DNA of 64,000 nt from the NCBI RefSeq assembly GCF_004916895.1, contig NZ_SNTZ01000002.1, positions 124,001 through 188,000 on the forward strand, written 5' to 3'. Position 1 is the first letter of the stretch; every line of letters starts with the position of its first letter. Position numbers and translations under genes: made by a program. This stretch comes from Flagellimonas alvinocaridis. Lineage in GTDB: Bacteria; Bacteroidota; Bacteroidia; Flavobacteriales; Flavobacteriaceae. The notes beneath the pieces are model-generated. The model was not told where the DNA came from. It did no database searches and saw only the letters and a program-made list of their open reading frames with translations. Of the stretch, positions 43,931 through 54,456 are shown in pieces.

Positions 43931-45730
43931 ATGTCCAAAATCAAGAATATTGCAATCATTGCCCACGTAGACCACGGCAAGACCACTTTGGTTGATAAAA
44001 TTATGTACCACTGCCAGTTGTTTCGGGATAACGAGAACAAGGGCGATTTAATTTTGGACAACAATGATCTGGAGCGTGAACGTGGAATTACCATTGTTTC
44101 CAAGAATGTATCCGTTCAATATAAAGACACCAAAATCAATATTATTGATACTCCTGGTCACGCCGATTTCGGTGGAGAGGTGGAACGTGTCCTAAATATG
44201 GCCGATGGGGTATTGTTGTTGGTCGATGCCTTTGAAGGCCCTATGCCACAGACCCGTTTTGTATTGCAAAAGGCCATTGACCTTGGATTGAAACCCTGTG
44301 TGGTCGTCAACAAGGTGGATAAGGAAAACTGTACGCCTGAGGAAGTACACGAAAAGGTATTTGACCTTATGTTTGAATTGGGTGCCGAAGAATGGCAATT
44401 GGATTTTCCAGTGGTATATGGTTCAGCCAAGAACAACTGGATGAGCACCGATTGGCAGAAACCTACAGATAGCATTGAACCACTTTTGGACATGGTGGTT
44501 GAACATATCCCGGAATTTAAACCAGAACAAGGCTCTACGCAATTGTTGATTACTTCTTTGGATTTTTCCTCCTTTACCGGACGAATCGCCATTGGTAGAT
44601 TACAGCGTGGTACTTTAAAGGAAGGACAACAGATTTCTTTGGTGAAGCGGGATGGCAGTATTGTAAAGACCCGTATCAAGGAACTATTCACCTTTGAGGG
44701 TTTGGGCAGACAAAAAGTTTCGGAAGTAACTGCTGGCGATATTTGTGCCATTGTAGGTATGGAAGGTTTTGAAATAGGGGATACCGTAGCGGATTTCGAG
44801 AATCCTGAAAAGTTGAAGACCATCGCCATTGATGAACCTACCATGAGTATGTTGTTCACCATCAATGACAGTCCATTTTTTGGAAAGGATGGAAAATTTG
44901 TTACCTCAAGGCATATCAAGGAAAGATTGGAAAAGGAGTTGGAGAAAAACTTGGCCCTAAGGGTACAAGAAACCAACAGTGCTGATAAATTCATGGTATT
45001 TGGCCGTGGGGTATTGCACCTTTCCGTTTTGATCGAGACCATGCGTAGGGAAGGATATGAACTTCAAATTGGACAACCACAGGTAATCATCAAGGAAGTG
45101 GATGGGGTAAAATGTGAGCCTGTGGAGCACCTTACTATAGATTTGCCGGAAGAGGTTTCCGGAAAGGCCGTGGAAATGGTTTCCATTAGAAAAGGAGAAA
45201 TGATCAGTATGGAGGCCAAAGGTTCCCGAATGATCTGTGAGTTCATGATTCCTTCTAGAGGGATTATTGGATTGCGAAACCAATTATTGACCGCCACTGC
45301 TGGTGAAGCCATTATGGCCCACCGATTTAAGGAATACCAACCCTTGAAAGGAGACATTGCACAGCGATTAAACGGTTCCTTGATTTCCATGGAAAATGGA
45401 ACTGCTATTCCTTATTCCATTGATAAATTACAGGAAAGAGGTAAGTTTTTCATTGATCCGGGAGAGGAAATTTATGAAGGTCAGGTGATTGGTGAAAACT
45501 CTAGGGGAGACGATATGGCTATAAACGTAACCAAGACCAAGAAACTTTCCAATGTTCGTTCTGCTGGTGCAGATGATAAGGCCAAGATTGTACCCGCTAT
45601 TAAATTTTCGTTGGAAGAGGCCTTGGAATACATCCAAAAAGATGAGTATGTTGAGGTAACTCCTAACCATATTAGACTTCGAAAGATTTATCTAAAGGAA
45701 GTAGATCGTAAGCGTAACAAGGTAGAATAG
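43931..45730 (+). CDS. typA: Ribosome-associated translational GTPase TypA/BipA
   Basis: 599 aa, the usual length. G1 is AHVDHGKTTLVDKI, switch I ends with RGITIVSKN, G3 is DTPGHADFGGEVER, and G4 is NKVDKENC. Domain II follows, then the EF-G-like domain and the TypA-specific C-terminal domain (LRNQLLTATAGEAIMAHRF, GQVIGENSRGDDMAINVTK). TypA binds the 70S ribosome and assists ribosome assembly and growth under stress or cold. It has its own consensus promoter and no operon partner. Confidence 0.97.
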   Translation: MSKIKNIAIIAHVDHGKTTLVDKIMYHCQLFRDNENKGDLILDNNDLERERGITIVSKNVSVQYKDTKINIIDTPGHADFGGEVERVLNMADGVLLLVDAFEGPMPQTRFVLQKAIDLGLKPCVVVNKVDKENCTPEEVHEKVFDLMFELGAEEWQLDFPVVYGSAKNNWMSTDWQKPTDSIEPLLDMVVEHIPEFKPEQGSTQLLITSLDFSSFTGRIAIGRLQRGTLKEGQQISLVKRDGSIVKTRIKELFTFEGLGRQKVSEVTAGDICAIVGMEGFEIGDTVADFENPEKLKTIAIDEPTMSMLFTINDSPFFGKDGKFVTSRHIKERLEKELEKNLALRVQETNSADKFMVFGRGVLHLSVLIETMRREGYELQIGQPQVIIKEVDGVKCEPVEHLTIDLPEEVSGKAVEMVSIRKGEMISMEAKGSRMICEFMIPSRGIIGLRNQLLTATAGEAIMAHRFKEYQPLKGDIAQRLNGSLISMENGTAIPYSIDKLQERGKFFIDPGEEIYEGQVIGENSRGDDMAINVTKTKKLSNVRSAGADDKAKIVPAIKFSLEEALEYIQKDEYVEVTPNHIRLRKIYLKEVDRKRNKVE

Positions 45731-45890
45731 GAGCTGTTTAGGCTTTTGACTCCAAGTTTATTAAGCTAGGACGACTTATCTATTTTGGCATTTCGGTATC
45801 GCTATTTGTTGTTCTCGACTAGGCTTGAACTGACAATGGTCCTGTATCCAAAATTATTTTTGTGATTGGATTTGTTGTTGTGTTTAAAAA

Positions 45891-46649
45891 TCAATGCAAA
45901 TGCCCGTGATGTTGTTCCCGTAAACAACCTACGGCAGCCCCAATAATACCAGCATGGTTCATAAGTTCCGCTTTTACCACTTTGGTTTCAATATCGATGA
46001 GATGTTTAAACTGATCCCAGTCTTTTGATGTGCCTCCACCAACAATAATCAAGTCAGGATTAACAATCAATTCCACCAAATTCAGGAATTTGTTGAAACG
46101 CTTGCCCCATTTTTTATAGCTAAGGCCCTCACGTTCCTTAGCAGAGGCGGCAGCCCATTTTTCAATCTTCTTATATTTCTTATAAGGAATCTGCCCCAAT
46201 TCAAAATTGGGAAGTAGAACGCCATTGTAGAAAGCACCGCTTCCCAATCCGGTACCAATGGTAATCATGATCACAAGGCCATCCTGTCCCTTTCCGGCAC
46301 CGTAGTTCATGGAAGCATAACCAGCGGCATCTGCATCGTTCAATACGGTGACCTCATGTCCGGTGGCTTCGGTAAATAGTTCATCGATGTTAACACCAAC
46401 CCAACTGGGGTCAAGATTTCCAGGAGAAATACAAACTCCGTTTTTTACAATGGTAGGGAAACCACATCCAACAGGGCCACTATAATTAAAGTGGTCCACA
46501 ATTTCGGCCACTACCTTGGCCATTTCTTGTGGTTTTCGGGATTTAGGAGTGGGAATTCGATGTCGTTCGGTTAACATTTCGCCAGTTTCGGCATTGACCA
46601 AAGCTCCTTTAATGCCCGATCCACCGATGTCGATACCAAGAATTTCCAT
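45891..46649 (-). CDS. ppgK: Polyphosphate glucokinase-like ROK protein
   Basis: 252 aa from the ATG at 46649 ([19 protein letters not shown]). The phosphate motif [14 protein letters not shown], the catalytic [33 protein letters not shown] and the late [15 protein letters not shown] are typical of PpgK. The ROK zinc motif is absent, as is normal for this subgroup, and [20 protein letters not shown] occupies that place. It would phosphorylate glucose with polyphosphate and/or ATP. The longer frame to 46685 is less likely. Between its stop and typA lie 160 bases with nothing recognisable. Confidence 0.85.
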   Translation of the reverse strand: MEILGIDIGGSGIKGALVNAETGEMLTERHRIPTPKSRKPQEMAKVVAEIVDHFNYSGPVGCGFPTIVKNGVCISPGNLDPSWVGVNIDELFTEATGHEVTVLNDADAAGYASMNYGAGKGQDGLVIMITIGTGLGSGAFYNGVLLPNFELGQIPYKKYKKIEKWAAASAKEREGLSYKKWGKRFNKFLNLVELIVNPDLIIVGGGTSKDWDQFKHLIDIETKVVKAELMNHAGIIGAAVGCLREQHHGHLH

Positions 46650-46790
46650 AAATGGAAGGAATTTTTGTTTAGGCAAAAGAAACAAAAAAACTTTTGGTGG
46701 TCAAAGTTTTGGTGGCAAACTATGCACAATGATCGTCATTTACCTCTTCTTTCTGACATTTTTTGGCGTTTATATGACAGCGGATATGTA

Positions 46791-47474
46791 CTAAACTGCT
46801 TTTTGGATGACTTCAAAGACCTTGCTGCCATCACATTTTAAAGTTTTATGAGGGTATTTTAAAATTAAAGCATAGTCATGGGTTGCCATGATGATCGTAC
46901 GTCCATTTTGATTGATTTCCTGAAGAACCTTCATTACTTCCACACTGGTCTGCGGATCCAGATTTCCCGTTGGCTCATCGGCAAGAATAAGCTCAGGGTC
47001 GTTCAAAAGGGCACGGGCAATGGCTATACGTTGTTGTTCTCCTCCAGAAAGTTCATGCGGATATTTAAAACCTTTGGTCTTCATGCCCACCTTGTCCAGA
47101 ACTTCTTCTATTTTGGAATTCATTTTTGACGGGTCGGTCCAGCCGGTAGCCTTGAGTACAAAAAGAAGATTGTTGTTCACATTGCGATCGGGGAGCAGCT
47201 TAAAATCCTGAAAAACAATACCCAGTTTTCTTCGAAGAAAAGGGATTTCTTTTTCTTGAAGTTTTCTTAGGTCAAAATCTACTACATTGCCAGACCCTTG
47301 TTTTAGCGGAATATCGGCATATAGCGTTTTCATAAAACTACTTTTACCGCTACCGGTTTTTCCAATGACATATACAAATTCCCCCTTTTTTACTTCAAGA
47401 TCAATATCCTTCAGTACAAGGTTCTCATTTTGGAATATGGCTACATCCTCTAATTTTACAATGGTTTCAGGCAT
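46791..47474 (-). CDS. ftsE: Cell-division ABC ATPase FtsE
   Basis: 227 aa ABC ATPase: Walker [19 protein letters not shown]-loop [12 protein letters not shown], signature [15 protein letters not shown], Walker [13 protein letters not shown] and the H-loop MATHDYAL. The FQDFKLL and DRNV motifs are characteristic of FtsE, which with FtsX couples septal peptidoglycan hydrolysis to division. FtsX is not beside it here. It has its own consensus promoter 23 bases upstream of the start codon. Confidence 0.92.
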   Translation of the reverse strand: MPETIVKLEDVAIFQNENLVLKDIDLEVKKGEFVYVIGKTGSGKSSFMKTLYADIPLKQGSGNVVDFDLRKLQEKEIPFLRRKLGIVFQDFKLLPDRNVNNNLLFVLKATGWTDPSKMNSKIEEVLDKVGMKTKGFKYPHELSGGEQQRIAIARALLNDPELILADEPTGNLDPQTSVEVMKVLQEINQNGRTIIMATHDYALILKYPHKTLKCDGSKVFEVIQKAV

Positions 47475-47496
47475 AATATATCTTCAGGAAACAATA

Positions 47497-47529
47497 CAAA
47501 AGTATTTGAATTTACTGTAATAGTATCAA
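47497..47529 (-). promoter_or_regulatory. ftsE promoter
   Basis: Minus strand TTG (47529-47527), 22 bases, TACTTTTG (47504-47497), within the flavobacterial spacing range and 23 bases upstream of the ftsE ATG. Confidence 0.55.
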
Positions 47530-47567
47530 AATAAATCGTTAATGCAAGTTTTGATGGGTCTACCGTA

Positions 47568-48680
47568 TTATTGTTTCCAGATTTTGGTGTTCAGGTTTAA
47601 ATCCTCGACAATGTCCATGGCTGCAGTAATATCTTCATAGAAAACCTCAATGGCATTTGAGGTGGTTAAGTTCTTGCTTTCGTTCAAACTAAAAAAGCCA
47701 TATGGGTGTTTAACCCCCATGTACAGTCTGTTTCCCTTGAATGAAAGCATAATGGGTTTGTTTATTTTTCTTTTTAGCCTTGTGATTCGTTGCATCAAGG
47801 ATGGGGTCAAAATGTAGCGCGCTTCCACCTGGTCGGTACTATAGACCACAAACTCTTTTTCAAACTCAGGGTCTTCAAGGTTGACCAACGGGTCTCGGTT
47901 GAGGTTTAATTGTTGAAAGGTCTTTGCGAGATATCCCACTCTTTTTTCAAAACGATCGGGAAGGACAACGGTGGTGCCATTGAATCTTTTGTTGAAGTCC
48001 ATGATGGCAAACATGCCCAGGAAACTGCTTCCGGTCTGTTCAATGCTATGCTTTTTTGAAAGCCATGGTCTTAGATAAGTGGAGAACAACAAAAAATGTG
48101 TAAAAAAGGGAATGTACATAAGATAGGAACCGTAAAGGCTTTGATTGAGGATTTTTACATCACCCATCTTTATGGAAGTCTCCCGTATTTTTCCAGATAA
48201 GAGGCCAAAGTTGAGATTGTGGACCTTATGTTGTGTATGGCTTTTTGTGGTATCAACCTGTAGATAGTTGGGAATCAATTTACTAGCCTCTATCTCTTTG
48301 GAAGTGATCTGTAGGTTTTCATTGAATGCAAACTCAGGGGCTGTTTTCTTGAGAAGGGTTTTTAGAATTTCCCTTTCCGCCCCTTTGTACTTGTTTTTCA
48401 AGTTTTGTGATGCTGTCAAGAACACAAAAAATGGAATCCAGTACAGCACCATGAAGGTTTGAAAGGAAAACCATGAATTGGCCTCGGAAAGCTTGCTCAT
48501 CCATTTGAGATAACTGGTACTGTTGGCATACATGAAGATGGGCAAGGAGGTAAATCCCAGAAGAATGATGACAATGAACAAAGCACTTCCGATTTTGAAG
48601 AATCGATAGCGCTTTCTCACTTTTTCTGCTTTTTTCAGCAAGGGGAGGAGTTCTCTTTTTAGGGTTGTAAGATCCATCAT
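47568..48680 (-). CDS. DUF3137 membrane protein
   Basis: 370 aa. Two transmembrane segments near the N-terminus (GSALFIVIILLGFTSLPIFM and FQTFMVLYWIPFFVFL) are followed by a soluble domain with the DUF3137 features QTSKEIEASKLIP-like start, IKMGDVKI, FLGMFAIMDFNKRFNGTTVV, EFEKEFVVYSTDQVEARYIL and LSFKGNRLYMGV. Its gene follows lemA by six bases; lemA-DUF3137 pairs recur across bacteria, suggesting a shared envelope role that is not yet defined. A second ATG at 48677 is an alternative start. Confidence 0.85.
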   Translation of the reverse strand: MMDLTTLKRELLPLLKKAEKVRKRYRFFKIGSALFIVIILLGFTSLPIFMYANSTSYLKWMSKLSEANSWFSFQTFMVLYWIPFFVFLTASQNLKNKYKGAEREILKTLLKKTAPEFAFNENLQITSKEIEASKLIPNYLQVDTTKSHTQHKVHNLNFGLLSGKIRETSIKMGDVKILNQSLYGSYLMYIPFFTHFLLFSTYLRPWLSKKHSIEQTGSSFLGMFAIMDFNKRFNGTTVVLPDRFEKRVGYLAKTFQQLNLNRDPLVNLEDPEFEKEFVVYSTDQVEARYILTPSLMQRITRLKRKINKPIMLSFKGNRLYMGVKHPYGFFSLNESKNLTTSNAIEVFYEDITAAMDIVEDLNLNTKIWKQ

Positions 48681-48686
48681 CCCAAA

Positions 48687-49238
48687 CTATTGTTCAAAGG
48701 ATATTATTGGGGGTTCCGCTTCCAATGGGTCAATGATGAAGAAGGTTTTTGAGGAATATCCCATGATTTTGCCCATAAAGTTGGAAGGGAACATTTCCAA
48801 GACATTATTAAAAGAATTTACGGCTGCGTTATAAGATCTTCTTGCGGCAGAGAGCTGTTCTTCCACTTCGTTCAGGCTGGATTGGAGCAACAGGAAATTT
48901 TCACTTGATTTTAGGTCAGGGTATGCTTCAACAGCAATGTGGAGCTTCCCTAGCATTTGGTTCAACTGGCTTTCCAGGTTAAATCGTTCTTCGTTGGTAA
49001 GATTTTGATTCATGATTTTTTCTCGCAGTTTGGTGATTTCGGAGAGGGTTTCACGCTCATGGACCATATAGCCCTTTACTGTTTTTACCAGTTGGGGAAT
49101 CAAGTCCGTCCGTTTTTTCAACATAACATCTATACTGCTAAAAGCTTCATGGACCTTGTTCTTTTTGGCAATTAAATTGTTGAACAGGAAAATGATTAGA
49201 GAAAGAAATGCAATGAAAAGAATGATGGCATAGATCAT
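48687..49238 (-). CDS. lemA: LemA family protein
   Basis: 183 aa. One N-terminal transmembrane helix (IILFIAFLSLIIFLFNNLIA) and the LemA four-helix domain: VHEAFSSIDVMLKKRTDLIP, LVKTVKGYMVHERETLSEIT, AYPDLKSSENFLLLQSSLNE and AARRSYNAAVNSFNNVLEMF. Location is the inner membrane; the molecular role is unsettled. It is the first gene of a two-gene unit with DUF3137. Confidence 0.93.
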   Translation of the reverse strand: MIYAIILFIAFLSLIIFLFNNLIAKKNKVHEAFSSIDVMLKKRTDLIPQLVKTVKGYMVHERETLSEITKLREKIMNQNLTNEERFNLESQLNQMLGKLHIAVEAYPDLKSSENFLLLQSSLNEVEEQLSAARRSYNAAVNSFNNVLEMFPSNFMGKIMGYSSKTFFIIDPLEAEPPIISFEQ

Positions 49239-49563
49239 GGCTTAGTGATTGAATTAAAAATTAATAATAAAAATGTGTCCGGTCAGGGCGATAGAGGTTG
49301 TTACCCATGATCAAAACGGTGAGATTGAAGTGTGAAATAAAAATGTCATGGATTGTCCTTGAATTTGGACAAGATGTTGATGACATTGTTATTTTTGAGG
49401 TTAGAAAAGCTCTAGAGGTAATCGAGCCTTAAAATCAAAAGTAGCAATTCTTGAAAAACAGCCAAGGAATACCAATGCAAATTCGACATATTACGGTCCC
49501 AACATACTTTGGCTCAAATTTTGACGTTATGGTAAAAGTTAGTCGAGAACAGCGTAGAACACT
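49239..49563. other. 325-base intergenic region, no gene found
   Basis: This gap separates the divergent lemA and TPR genes and must hold both promoters. Only a weak -7-like ATACTTTG (plus strand, near 49504) was found. No hairpin, repeat or credible small gene was recognised. Confidence 0.4.
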
Positions 49564-52500
49564 ATGAATCGAAAAGACCTCCTTCTTATTCCCATGGTAT
49601 TGGGAACTTTTTTTGTGCTTTCGGCACAGGAAACCAAAGTATATACCCACGAAAACAAAGCATACCAAGATGCTTTGGCACTCTACAACAACCAACAGTA
49701 CCAAGCAGCACAGACCATTTTTGAAACGGTAAAGGCCAGTACCAAGGACCAAGAGACCGAGGCCAACAGCGCTTACTATGCTGCCAATGCCGCCATCCGG
49801 TTGAATCAACGCGGAGCCGATAAAATGATGGAGGATTTTGTGGAGCGATATCCAACTTCCACCAAAAGGAATTCCGCATTTTTAGATGTGGCCGATTATT
49901 ATTTTGAGACCGGGAAATATCCCTACGCCCTAAAATGGTACAAGAAAGTGGATGAATCCGCCATGGCGTATTCGGATAAGGAACGGTTCAACTTCAATAA
50001 CGGATATGCCCTCTATGCTTCCAAAAGACCACAAGAGGCCGAACGCTATTTGAACAAGGTGAGCACTTCCCAAAAATATGGGTCGCAGGCCAAATACTAT
50101 TTAGGTTACATTGCCTATGAGCAAGATGACTATGATCAGGCCACCGCGCGCTTCGACCAGATTACCGACCAAGATGTACTAAACGAAAAACTATCGTATT
50201 ACCAAGCGGACTTGAATTTTAAACTGGGCAAGTTCGAGGAGGCCATTGCCATGGCCAAAAAACAATTGCCCAAATCCAATAGACAAGAAGTTTCCGAACT
50301 CAACAAAATTATAGGAGAAAGCTATTTTAACTTGAAGCAATATGCCGAAGCTATTCCCTATTTGGAAGAATACAAAGGCAAACGAGGCAAATGGAGCAAC
50401 ACGGATTACTATCTGTTGGGTTACAGTCATTACAAGCAAGGAGACTATGAAAATGCCATCCAACAGTTCAATAAAATTATAGGAGGTAACAACAACGTGT
50501 CGCAGAATGCCTATTACCATTTAGCGGAATGCTACCTGAAGCTGGACAAAAAATCGGAGGCCCTCAATGCATTTCGGAATGCTTCCCAAATGGAATTCAG
50601 TCCAGAAATCCAAAAAGATGCTTTTCTCAACTACGCAAGGCTCAGTTATGAAGTTGGAAATGCCTACGAACCTGTTCCACAAGTATTGACCTCTTATCTT
50701 GAAAAATATCCAAAGGATAAGTACCAATTGGAAATTCAAGAGCTTTTGGTGGATTCGTACATCACATCCAAAAATTTTGAGGGAGCCATGCAGCTGTTGG
50801 AGGAAAATAAAAACTACGCGAGTAAGGAGACCTACCAAAAAGTGGCTTTCTATCGTGGGGTGGAACTCTTTATCGATGGAGATTATGAGGCCGCTTCGGA
50901 ACGATTTTCCAAGTCGTTGAAGAGTGCGGAAAACAAGGGATTTGAAGCTAGGGCACTTTACTGGAAAGCGGAATCGGCCTATAGATTGGACCGTTTTGAG
51001 GAAGCCTTGGTGGATTTTGTTAAACTGCAAGGGTTGCCAGCGGCCAAATCCATGCCAGAATCTCAAGAACTCGATTACAATCTAGGATATTGTTATTTTA
51101 AGTTGAAGGATTACAACAATGCTATAGCCTATTTCAAAAATGTAGTCAATTCCACTACCCTTGATGACCAACGGAAGAACGACGGCTATTTGCGATTGGG
51201 GGACAGCTATTTTGTGACCAGCAAATACCAATTGGCTATGAGAGCCTATGATGAATCCTCTAAAATGAATGGCCCTGAACGGGATTATGCTGCTTTTCAG
51301 AAAACACTCAGCAGCGGATTTTTAGGAGACAATTCGGCCAAAATTGAAGGCTTGAACGAATTTTTGACCCGATATCCAACATCTACTTTGCGCGATGATG
51401 CCCTTTTTGAATTGGGGAATTCATACGTTAAAAATGGCCAGGAAAGCGAAGGGTTGAGAACCTATGACCGATTGGTGGCAGAATATTCACAGAGCAAGTT
51501 TGCTCCTCGGGGAATGTTGAGGCAGGGATTGGTACACTACAATGCCAGTAGGAACCAACAGGCATTGGACAAGCTCAAGGAAGTGGTCCAGAAGTATCCC
51601 AACACCCCAGAGGCCAAACAGGCGGTGGCCACGGCCAAATTGGTCTATGTGGATGAAGGAAGGGTAAGTGAGTATGCCGCTTGGGCCCGAAATCTGGATT
51701 TCGTGGAAGTTACCGATGCCGAACTGGACAATGCCAGTTTTGAATCGGCCGACCGAAAATATGTGGAAGGAAAGACGGATGCCGCAATTAGAGGGTATGA
51801 AGATTATCTAAAGGAATTTCCCAATGGTCTCCATGCCCAAAACGCCAATTTTTCATTGGCCCAATTGTACTTCTCCAAAGGAGAAAAGGATAAGGCCCTG
51901 TCCAAATATCAGGCGGTGGCCAGTAGTGGAAATGGCGAATATACAGAGCAGGCCCTTACCCGTGTATGTGAAATCTATGTAGAAAAACAGGATTACAAAA
52001 GCGCCATCCCCTATTTAAAACAGTTGGAAAGTAGTGCGGACATTGTGGAAAACCGAACCTTTGCACAATCCAATTTGATGAAAGGGTATTATGGACAAGA
52101 GGATTACCGTCAGACCATCGCCTACGCTGAGAAAGTACTGAAAGCACCCAAAATTGATGATCGCATCAAAAGCGATGCCCAAATCATGATAGCACGTTCA
52201 GCTATTGCAACAAACAATGAGGCCCTGGCCAAGACCGCTTATCAGGATGTGAAGAAAATTGCCACGGGCGAGTTGGCGGCCGAAGCTTGGTATTACGATG
52301 CCTACTTCAAAAACCAAGAGCAGGATTTTGAAGGGTCAAATGTAGCCGTTCAGAAATTGGCAAAGGATTATTCCGGATACAAGGAGTGGGGTGGAAAAGG
52401 GTTGGTGATCATGGCCAAAAACTTCTACAACTTGGGTGATGCCTTTCAAGCTACCTATATTCTGGAAAGTGTAATCTCCAACTTTGCCGAGTTTGATGAC

Positions 52501-52587
52501 ATCGTGGCCGAAGCCAAAGGGGAGCTCACCGTGATCAAGGCCAAACAGGCCGAAAGCAATTCTTCAGTAGATCCCAACGGAAACTAA
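49564..52587 (+). CDS. Large periplasmic TPR-repeat protein
   Basis: 1007 aa. A signal peptide (MNRKDLLLIPMVLGTFFVLSAQ) precedes an almost unbroken array of tetratricopeptide/Sel1-like helical hairpins from residue 35 to 990. Recurring units include YDQATARFDQITDQDVLNEK, YENAIQQFNKIIGG, YNNAIAYFKNVVNS, KALSKYQAVASSGNGEY and YRQTIAYAEKVLKAPKI, with YPTSTLRDDALFELGNSY-type outer-membrane TPR turns. It is related to the TPR modules that scaffold envelope complexes. The next gene (outer-membrane protein) starts 13 bases after the stop, so the two are probably partners. No enzymatic domain. Confidence 0.9.
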   Translation: MNRKDLLLIPMVLGTFFVLSAQETKVYTHENKAYQDALALYNNQQYQAAQTIFETVKASTKDQETEANSAYYAANAAIRLNQRGADKMMEDFVERYPTSTKRNSAFLDVADYYFETGKYPYALKWYKKVDESAMAYSDKERFNFNNGYALYASKRPQEAERYLNKVSTSQKYGSQAKYYLGYIAYEQDDYDQATARFDQITDQDVLNEKLSYYQADLNFKLGKFEEAIAMAKKQLPKSNRQEVSELNKIIGESYFNLKQYAEAIPYLEEYKGKRGKWSNTDYYLLGYSHYKQGDYENAIQQFNKIIGGNNNVSQNAYYHLAECYLKLDKKSEALNAFRNASQMEFSPEIQKDAFLNYARLSYEVGNAYEPVPQVLTSYLEKYPKDKYQLEIQELLVDSYITSKNFEGAMQLLEENKNYASKETYQKVAFYRGVELFIDGDYEAASERFSKSLKSAENKGFEARALYWKAESAYRLDRFEEALVDFVKLQGLPAAKSMPESQELDYNLGYCYFKLKDYNNAIAYFKNVVNSTTLDDQRKNDGYLRLGDSYFVTSKYQLAMRAYDESSKMNGPERDYAAFQKTLSSGFLGDNSAKIEGLNEFLTRYPTSTLRDDALFELGNSYVKNGQESEGLRTYDRLVAEYSQSKFAPRGMLRQGLVHYNASRNQQALDKLKEVVQKYPNTPEAKQAVATAKLVYVDEGRVSEYAAWARNLDFVEVTDAELDNASFESADRKYVEGKTDAAIRGYEDYLKEFPNGLHAQNANFSLAQLYFSKGEKDKALSKYQAVASSGNGEYTEQALTRVCEIYVEKQDYKSAIPYLKQLESSADIVENRTFAQSNLMKGYYGQEDYRQTIAYAEKVLKAPKIDDRIKSDAQIMIARSAIATNNEALAKTAYQDVKKIATGELAAEAWYYDAYFKNQEQDFEGSNVAVQKLAKDYSGYKEWGGKGLVIMAKNFYNLGDAFQATYILESVISNFAEFDDIVAEAKGELTVIKAKQAESNSSVDPNGN

Positions 52588-52600
52588 ATTGAGACACAAC

Positions 52601-54352
52601 ATGCAAAAGAGAACCTATATACTTTCACTACTATTTTTGAGCCTTTGCGGAATCGTTGTCGCCCAAGAAACCGATGACATTGGTACGGAAACGGTAACGG
52701 TGGTAAAACCGTATTCCCCTACCGTTTCGGATGCCTTCAAGATAAAATCGGCGCCCAACCTCAATGATTCCATAGTACTGCAAAAGAAAAAAATCGATTA
52801 CAGTATTTTTTCGGTCCCTGTGGCCTCAACCTTTACCCCGGCAAAAGGAAAGGCTTCTGGAGTGGAAAGAACCCCTGCGCCTACTTTATACAATTCCTAT
52901 GCCTCGGTGGGGTTGGGCAATTACAATAATGCCTTGGTGGATGTATATACCAGCAGGGAATTTAATCGGGGAGAGGATTTGTTGGATTTTGGGCTCTCAC
53001 ATCACTCATCTCGTGGGGATTTGGATTCAACCCCATTGGAAACCGATTTTTACAACACCAAACTGAATGCCTCTTACGCTAAAAAGGACCGGTATATGGA
53101 TTGGGGTGCCAGCATTGGGCTGCAACATCAATTGTACAACTGGTATGGAATTGAAAACGGTGCGTTTGACGAAGCAACGGTGGCCGCCATGGACGAACAG
53201 CAAAACTATTTCAATGCCGAGGCTAAGGCGCATCTCAACATGGAGGATTCATTCTTCAAGACCGGAAATATCTTGTTGCGCCGCTTTTGGGATGCCACAG
53301 AGTCTGGTGAAAATCGTGTGGTCGTCAATCCTACTTTGGAATTGCCCATTACGGAAGAACTCGTGACCATTAGTGCCAAGTTGGACTATGTGAACGGGAA
53401 TTTCAAGAATGCCTCCCTGAACAATACCGCCAATGATAGTGAAATCAACTATAGCCATTTTCAAGCTGGGGTCTCCCCAAGCCTTTTGATCTTGCGGGAT
53501 GATTTGACCGTGAACCTTGGGGCCAATTTTGTGTATGGATTGGATACGGAGAACAGCGAAAGCAATTTCTACATTTATCCTGCGGTTACCGCTTCCTATA
53601 GACTATTGGATGAAACTGTGATTGCTTATGGTGGTATTGAAGGAGAGTTAAAACAGAATTCCTATCACGATTTTGTAATGGATAACCCCTATGTGTCACC
53701 CACATTGAATGTGATGCCCACCGATAGGCAATATGAAGGTTATCTGGGGCTCAAAGGACAGTTGACCTCTAATATCGGGTACAATATAAAAGGGTCTTAC
53801 ACTGCTGAAAATATGAGACCACTCTTTTTCTTAAACCCTGAGAATCTGTTTCGGGATGATGAGAAAAGCTATTACTACGGCAATTCCTTCCAGGTTTTTT
53901 ATGATGATGTAAAAACCTTGGGTGTTTTCGGAGAATTGAACGTGGATGTCAACCGTAATTTTAGTTTGGGCGTCAATGCGGAATTTTACGATTATGATAC
54001 CGAAACGGACAATCCCGCTTGGAACTTGCCCACCATTAAGGGATCATTGTTCATGGATTACCAAATTAATGATCAATGGTATTTTGGGGCCAATTTGTTC
54101 TATGTGGGCGAGCGTGATGATTTGGTGTCACAGGCTACGGTGGGAGCCGAGCCATTTGAGTTTCCCTCTACCGTTGTAACCTTGGATAGCTTTTTTGATG
54201 CCAATGCCCATGCGGGGTATCACATTAATGAACAACTTTCGGTTTTCGTAAAAGCATCCAATATTGCCAACAGTGATTACCAACGTTGGGCCAATTTTAG
54301 GGTACAAGGCTTTCAGGCTTTGGCAGGAGTATCCTATAAGTTTGACTTCTAA
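52601..54352 (+). CDS. TonB-receptor-like outer-membrane protein, partner of the TPR protein
   Basis: 583 aa from the ATG at 52601. Signal peptide (MQKRTYILSLLFLSLCGIVVAQ), then a short segment ETVTVVKPYSPTVSDAFKIK that resembles a TonB-box/plug start. The plug is mostly missing; barrel-like strands begin by residue 105 (NSYASVGLGNYNNALVDVYT) and continue to the end (FQALAGVSYKFDF, terminal Phe). It is shorter than true TonB receptors, so it is more likely a structural or assembly barrel than an active transporter. Tandem pairing with a 1007-aa TPR protein is the main clue to its role. Confidence 0.8.
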   Translation: MQKRTYILSLLFLSLCGIVVAQETDDIGTETVTVVKPYSPTVSDAFKIKSAPNLNDSIVLQKKKIDYSIFSVPVASTFTPAKGKASGVERTPAPTLYNSYASVGLGNYNNALVDVYTSREFNRGEDLLDFGLSHHSSRGDLDSTPLETDFYNTKLNASYAKKDRYMDWGASIGLQHQLYNWYGIENGAFDEATVAAMDEQQNYFNAEAKAHLNMEDSFFKTGNILLRRFWDATESGENRVVVNPTLELPITEELVTISAKLDYVNGNFKNASLNNTANDSEINYSHFQAGVSPSLLILRDDLTVNLGANFVYGLDTENSESNFYIYPAVTASYRLLDETVIAYGGIEGELKQNSYHDFVMDNPYVSPTLNVMPTDRQYEGYLGLKGQLTSNIGYNIKGSYTAENMRPLFFLNPENLFRDDEKSYYYGNSFQVFYDDVKTLGVFGELNVDVNRNFSLGVNAEFYDYDTETDNPAWNLPTIKGSLFMDYQINDQWYFGANLFYVGERDDLVSQATVGAEPFEFPSTVVTLDSFFDANAHAGYHINEQLSVFVKASNIANSDYQRWANFRVQGFQALAGVSYKFDF

Positions 54353-54456
54353 TTTGTAAGTAAATACGCAATAATTTGTTAAAAATGGCGTTTAAAACCT
54401 TGCGCCAGTCCTAAAAGTATAAAAATGATTGGTTGCTCCAATTTAATTGGAAAACC

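Noticed and set aside
44158-45042. 294-residue open frame on the minus strand inside typA
   Set aside because: It is fully antisense to an unmistakable TypA, rich in Ser, Pro and Asn as antisense frames are, with no family motifs.
45731-45890. GACTAGGCTTG shared with the tmRNA region at 33384, as a possible tmRNA fragment
   Set aside because: Only 11 bases match and no structure or flanking similarity supports a relationship.
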